A DNA stretch of 64,000 nucleotides from DTU053 sp012520115 (GTDB lineage Bacteria; Bacillota; Clostridia; Oscillospirales; Acutalibacteraceae): assembly GCA_050953725.1 (NCBI GenBank), contig JBMNNB010000001.1, forward strand, positions 1-64,000. The letters are read 5' to 3'. Shown piece by piece: positions 61,784 through 64,000 of the stretch (position 1 is the stretch's first letter; every line of letters starts with the position of its first letter). The notes beneath the pieces are model-generated. The model was not told the DNA's origin. It saw nothing but the letters and a program-made list of their open reading frames with translations, and did not search any database. Position numbers and translations under genes: made by a program.

Positions 61784-61825
61784 AGCCCGCACCATATGAT
61801 AAATCAGTGGTGCGGCTTCTTATTT
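61784..61825 (+). terminator. Terminator of the xylose operon
   Basis: AGCC-C-GCACCA pairs with TGGTGC-GGCT, one bulge, followed by TCTTATTTT. Confidence 0.75.
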
Positions 61826-61983
61826 TGTGATACAATTATATCGTAAGTGTAAGCAAGCAGAGAATAACTTCACAGGGGCGCTTTTCACTTTTCAGAGATT
61901 TAAGTTATGAAAATCGAATCAAATGCATTAATTGTTTGTGTAATACCAGCTGTTGAAAACACAAAAAAGACAGGGGTGTTTGT

Positions 61984-62871
61984 GTGGGCGTATGTGAGAT
62001 TCAGGGTCTGACCCGGGATTACGGCAAAGGGCGCGGGGTGTTCGACTTATCCTTCTCTATCAATCAGGGCGAGGTGTTCGGTTTTCTCGGCCCGAACGGC
62101 GCCGGAAAAACCACGACTATCCGCCACCTGATGGGCTTTTTAAAGCCCCAAAAAGGCCGCTGCACCATCGGGGGCAAGGATTGCTGGAAAGACCGTGCCG
62201 AAATCCAGAAAAACTTAGGTTATATCCCCGGCGAAATGGTGTTCTTCGATGATATGACCGGCACTCAGTTTCTGTCCTTCATGACAAAATACCGCAAGAC
62301 AAAATCCAACGGCCGTACCAAAGAGCTGCTGGAGCGCTTTGAATTAGACCCTCAAAGCAAGCTCAAAAAAATGAGCAAGGGCATGAAGCAAAAGGTCGGC
62401 ATCGTGGCAGCCTTTATGCACGACCCTGAAGTCTTAATTCTTGACGAGCCGACCAGCGGACTTGACCCGCTGATGCAAAGCAGATTCATAGAACTGCTGC
62501 TCGAGGAGAAGGCAAGGGGCAAGACCATACTGATGTCGTCTCATATGTTCGAGGAGGTGGAGCGCACCTGCAGCCGTGTCGCCATTATCAGACAGGGCAC
62601 GCTTGCAGCCCTCGACAATGTGGACGCACTCAAAGCTGCCCAGGCAAAGAAATATGTAATTACGCTTGAAAACGAGGAGGCCGCCGCCCGATTTGCAAAC
62701 GAGGGGCTTCGTGTAAGTGATGTTTCACAAAATCAGGTGACAGTCATTGTGCAGAACAACATCAAAGAGCTCATATCCGTCATGGACCGTTATCCGGTAA
62801 TAAACATCATCACGCCGAATCAAAGCCTTGAAGAGATTTTCATGCAGTATTACGGGGGTGAAAATCAGTGA
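61984..62871 (+). CDS. ABC transporter ATP-binding protein (295 aa)
   Basis: Walker A GPNGAGKTTT, signature LSKGMKQK-like (KMSKGMKQKVG), Walker B VLILDEPTSGLDPL. GTG start at 61984 with AGGGGTG upstream. Two-gene exporter with the overlapping permease; ABC-2 types like this export lipids, drugs or peptides. Confidence 0.9.
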   Translation: MGVCEIQGLTRDYGKGRGVFDLSFSINQGEVFGFLGPNGAGKTTTIRHLMGFLKPQKGRCTIGGKDCWKDRAEIQKNLGYIPGEMVFFDDMTGTQFLSFMTKYRKTKSNGRTKELLERFELDPQSKLKKMSKGMKQKVGIVAAFMHDPEVLILDEPTSGLDPLMQSRFIELLLEEKARGKTILMSSHMFEEVERTCSRVAIIRQGTLAALDNVDALKAAQAKKYVITLENEEAAARFANEGLRVSDVSQNQVTVIVQNNIKELISVMDRYPVINIITPNQSLEEIFMQYYGGENQ

Positions 62872-63668
62872 TTAACTGGACTTTATATAAACGTGGCATC
62901 CGGGGCAGCTGGAAGATGCTTCTTATCTTTGCCGCAGTGCTCACCATGTATTTCACCATTATCATCTCCATGTTTGACCCTGCGCTGGGCAGTGCGCTTA
63001 ACGAGTTTGCAAAAGCCATGCCGGAGCTTATGTCCGTAGTAGGCATGAATCCTGCATCCGCAGAGCTTGTAAGCTTCCTGGAGGCCTATCTTTACGGATT
63101 TATCATGCTGATTTTCCCCATGATTTTCTGCATACTAAGTACAAACAAGCTTATCGTTCGCCATATAGACCGCGGGTCCATGACGTATTTATTAGCCGCC
63201 CCCGTCAGGCGTGAAACCGTTGCATTTACTCAGATGAAGGTCATGGCCACCGGGCTGTTCGCACTTGTTTTCTATGCCACGGTACTCGGAATCATTAATT
63301 GCGAGATTTCCTTCCCCGGCAAGCTTGACATCGGAAGGTTTATTCTGCTCAATATCGGTGTGCTGTGCCTGCAGTTTTTTATAGCCGGTATATGTTTTAT
63401 CTGCGCCTGCATTTTCAATGACAGCAAATACGCCCTCGGCGTAGGTGCCGGAATCCCTGCGCTCGGATTTATCATTCAGATGATGGCCAATGCCGGAAAA
63501 GAGCTGGAAAAAGCGAAATATGCTACATTCTTCACCCTTTTCGACTCAGACGGCATCATCGCAAAGGAATCGGGCGCAATCTTTGGAATGATAGCCCTTT
63601 TTATAGGCGCCCTCATACTTTTTTCTGCGGCAATAGCAATTTTTTCAAAAAAGGACTTGCATATTTAG
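62868..63668 (+). CDS. ABC-2 type permease (266 aa)
   Basis: Six membrane helices (LLIFAAVLTMYFTIIISMF ... LYGFIMLIFPMIFCILS ... MIALFIGALILFSAAIAIF). GTG at 62868 overlaps the ATPase stop by 4 nt, so translation is coupled. The half-transporter likely dimerises with the ATPase; substrate unknown. Confidence 0.85.
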   Translation: MINWTLYKRGIRGSWKMLLIFAAVLTMYFTIIISMFDPALGSALNEFAKAMPELMSVVGMNPASAELVSFLEAYLYGFIMLIFPMIFCILSTNKLIVRHIDRGSMTYLLAAPVRRETVAFTQMKVMATGLFALVFYATVLGIINCEISFPGKLDIGRFILLNIGVLCLQFFIAGICFICACIFNDSKYALGVGAGIPALGFIIQMMANAGKELEKAKYATFFTLFDSDGIIAKESGAIFGMIALFIGALILFSAAIAIFSKKDLHI

Positions 63669-63691
63669 TAAAAAGGGTAGAGTATAGTAAA

Positions 63692-63750
63692 GGCTCGAAA
63701 TATGTCGGCTACTAAAGAAAAAGCTCATATTTCGGGCTCAGAGTGCCGAC
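63692..63750 (+). ncRNA. Structured 5' leader of the ClC gene, possible pseudoknot
   Basis: A 13-bp stem (63692-63704 with 63726-63738, including CGAAATATG/CATATTTCG) has a loop containing TCGGC, which is complementary to GCCGA at 63745-63749 just after the stem: an H-type pseudoknot geometry. It lies 57 nt before the ClC start. No known riboswitch consensus recognised; could simply be a terminator of the ABC operon, but there is no T-tract. Confidence 0.4.
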
Positions 63751-63806
63751 GGGCGGGCTGCAAGTTCGCAAGCGGTATTTACAGCTATACATCGGGAGTC
63801 TTATTC

Positions 63807-64000
63807 GTGTATTCAATGAAAGAGCAACTCGCAATAACACAAAAGTTCATAACCACCTTCATTAAATGGGTTCTTATCTCACTATTGGTAGGTGTACTCG
63901 GTGGAGCGGCAGGTTTGCTGTTCCACATTTGTTTGGAAGAGGCGGCGGCCTTTAGAGAGGAGAACAGCTTTATACTATGGCTTTTGCCCCTGGGCGGTAT
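63807..64000 (+). CDS. ClC-family chloride channel/antiporter, N-terminal part (cut by window end)
   Basis: The GTG-started frame has GGGAG 8 nt upstream and reads YSMKEQLAITQKFITTFIKW, then the first membrane helix with VGVLGGAAGLLFHICLEEAA and LWLLPLGG, characteristic of ClC helix B-C. Transports chloride, fluoride or related anions. Only 64 codons are in the window. Confidence 0.8.
   Translation, partial: MYSMKEQLAITQKFITTFIKWVLISLLVGVLGGAAGLLFHICLEEAAAFREENSFILWLLPLGG

Noticed and set aside
63692..63750. Fluoride (crcB) riboswitch
   Set aside because: The conserved crcB stem and loop sequences are not found in the leader.

Overview
The window looks like a Clostridia (Bacillota) chromosome, probably from an uncultured gut- or digester-type anaerobe. 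Evidence: strong GGAGG ribosome sites, GTG and TTG starts, anaerobe Fe-S genes (rubredoxin, rubrerythrin, Mrp/MinD ATPases), DUF134/DUF5320/C_GCAxxG_C_C proteins, and a xylose operon. Identifications were made by reading translated sequence; no database search was run.

Region 1 (1-16.9 kb) is an accessory, AT-rich island bounded by two large serine recombinases. The left one is cut by the window edge and frameshifted; the right one (14864-16597) has a MerR/excisionase-like HTH where the catalytic-serine segment should be. Between them lie (a) a compact four-gene operon at 1013-4530 (XRE regulator, unknown nuclease-like protein, GIY-YIG protein, DUF6884/GIY-YIG/DUF7662 fusion) with its own promoter, operator-like dyad and terminator; (b) a truncated resolvase with res-like dyads; (c) a type III restriction-modification-like cluster at 5518-14645 (HTH, PLD-like/SNF2 helicase, DUF4391, Mod, Res), in which Mod carries one and Res four single-base frameshifts. 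Four 17-bp repeats near 16.75 kb look like a recombinase or transposase-bound element end.

Region 2 (17-24.2 kb) is an Fe-S/redox operon on the + strand: DUF5320, DUF134, NifX-like, two MinD-type ATPases with inserted ferredoxin domains, an MBL-fold hydrolase, Mrp/NBP35, C_GCAxxG_C_C, a second NifX-like gene (frameshifted), a double rubredoxin, and an in-frame ferredoxin-rubrerythrin fusion. Region 3 (24.2-28.8 kb, - strand) holds an OpuC-like osmolyte ABC transporter, a BusR-like GntR/RCK_C regulator, a 50-aa membrane peptide and a CPBP protease: an osmotic or c-di-AMP-linked module.

Region 4 (28.8-44.5 kb) contains an IS3-family element that appears to have split a terminator, then small regulators and enzymes (PTPS-like, pirin, TetR, flavodoxin, GNATs, Sir2, AraC, DUF4865, CPBP proteins) interspersed with heads and tails of dead genes (flavin reductase, vWA, cupin, NUDIX, radical SAM, GNAT). 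Region 5 (44.9-53 kb) is dominated by a 2008-aa secreted protein made of two duplicated GLUG-type halves and two duplicated helical modules, with a decayed partial copy 1.3 kb downstream. Region 6 (53.5-64 kb) has small housekeeping-type genes, a xylose operon (xylA, GH3 beta-xylosidase, xylB), an ABC-2 exporter and the start of a ClC chloride channel preceded by a leader that could form a pseudoknot.

Single-base indels, many in or beside homopolymers, disrupt at least ten otherwise clean reading frames. Consensus sequencing error is the simplest explanation, but this cannot be decided from the sequence alone.
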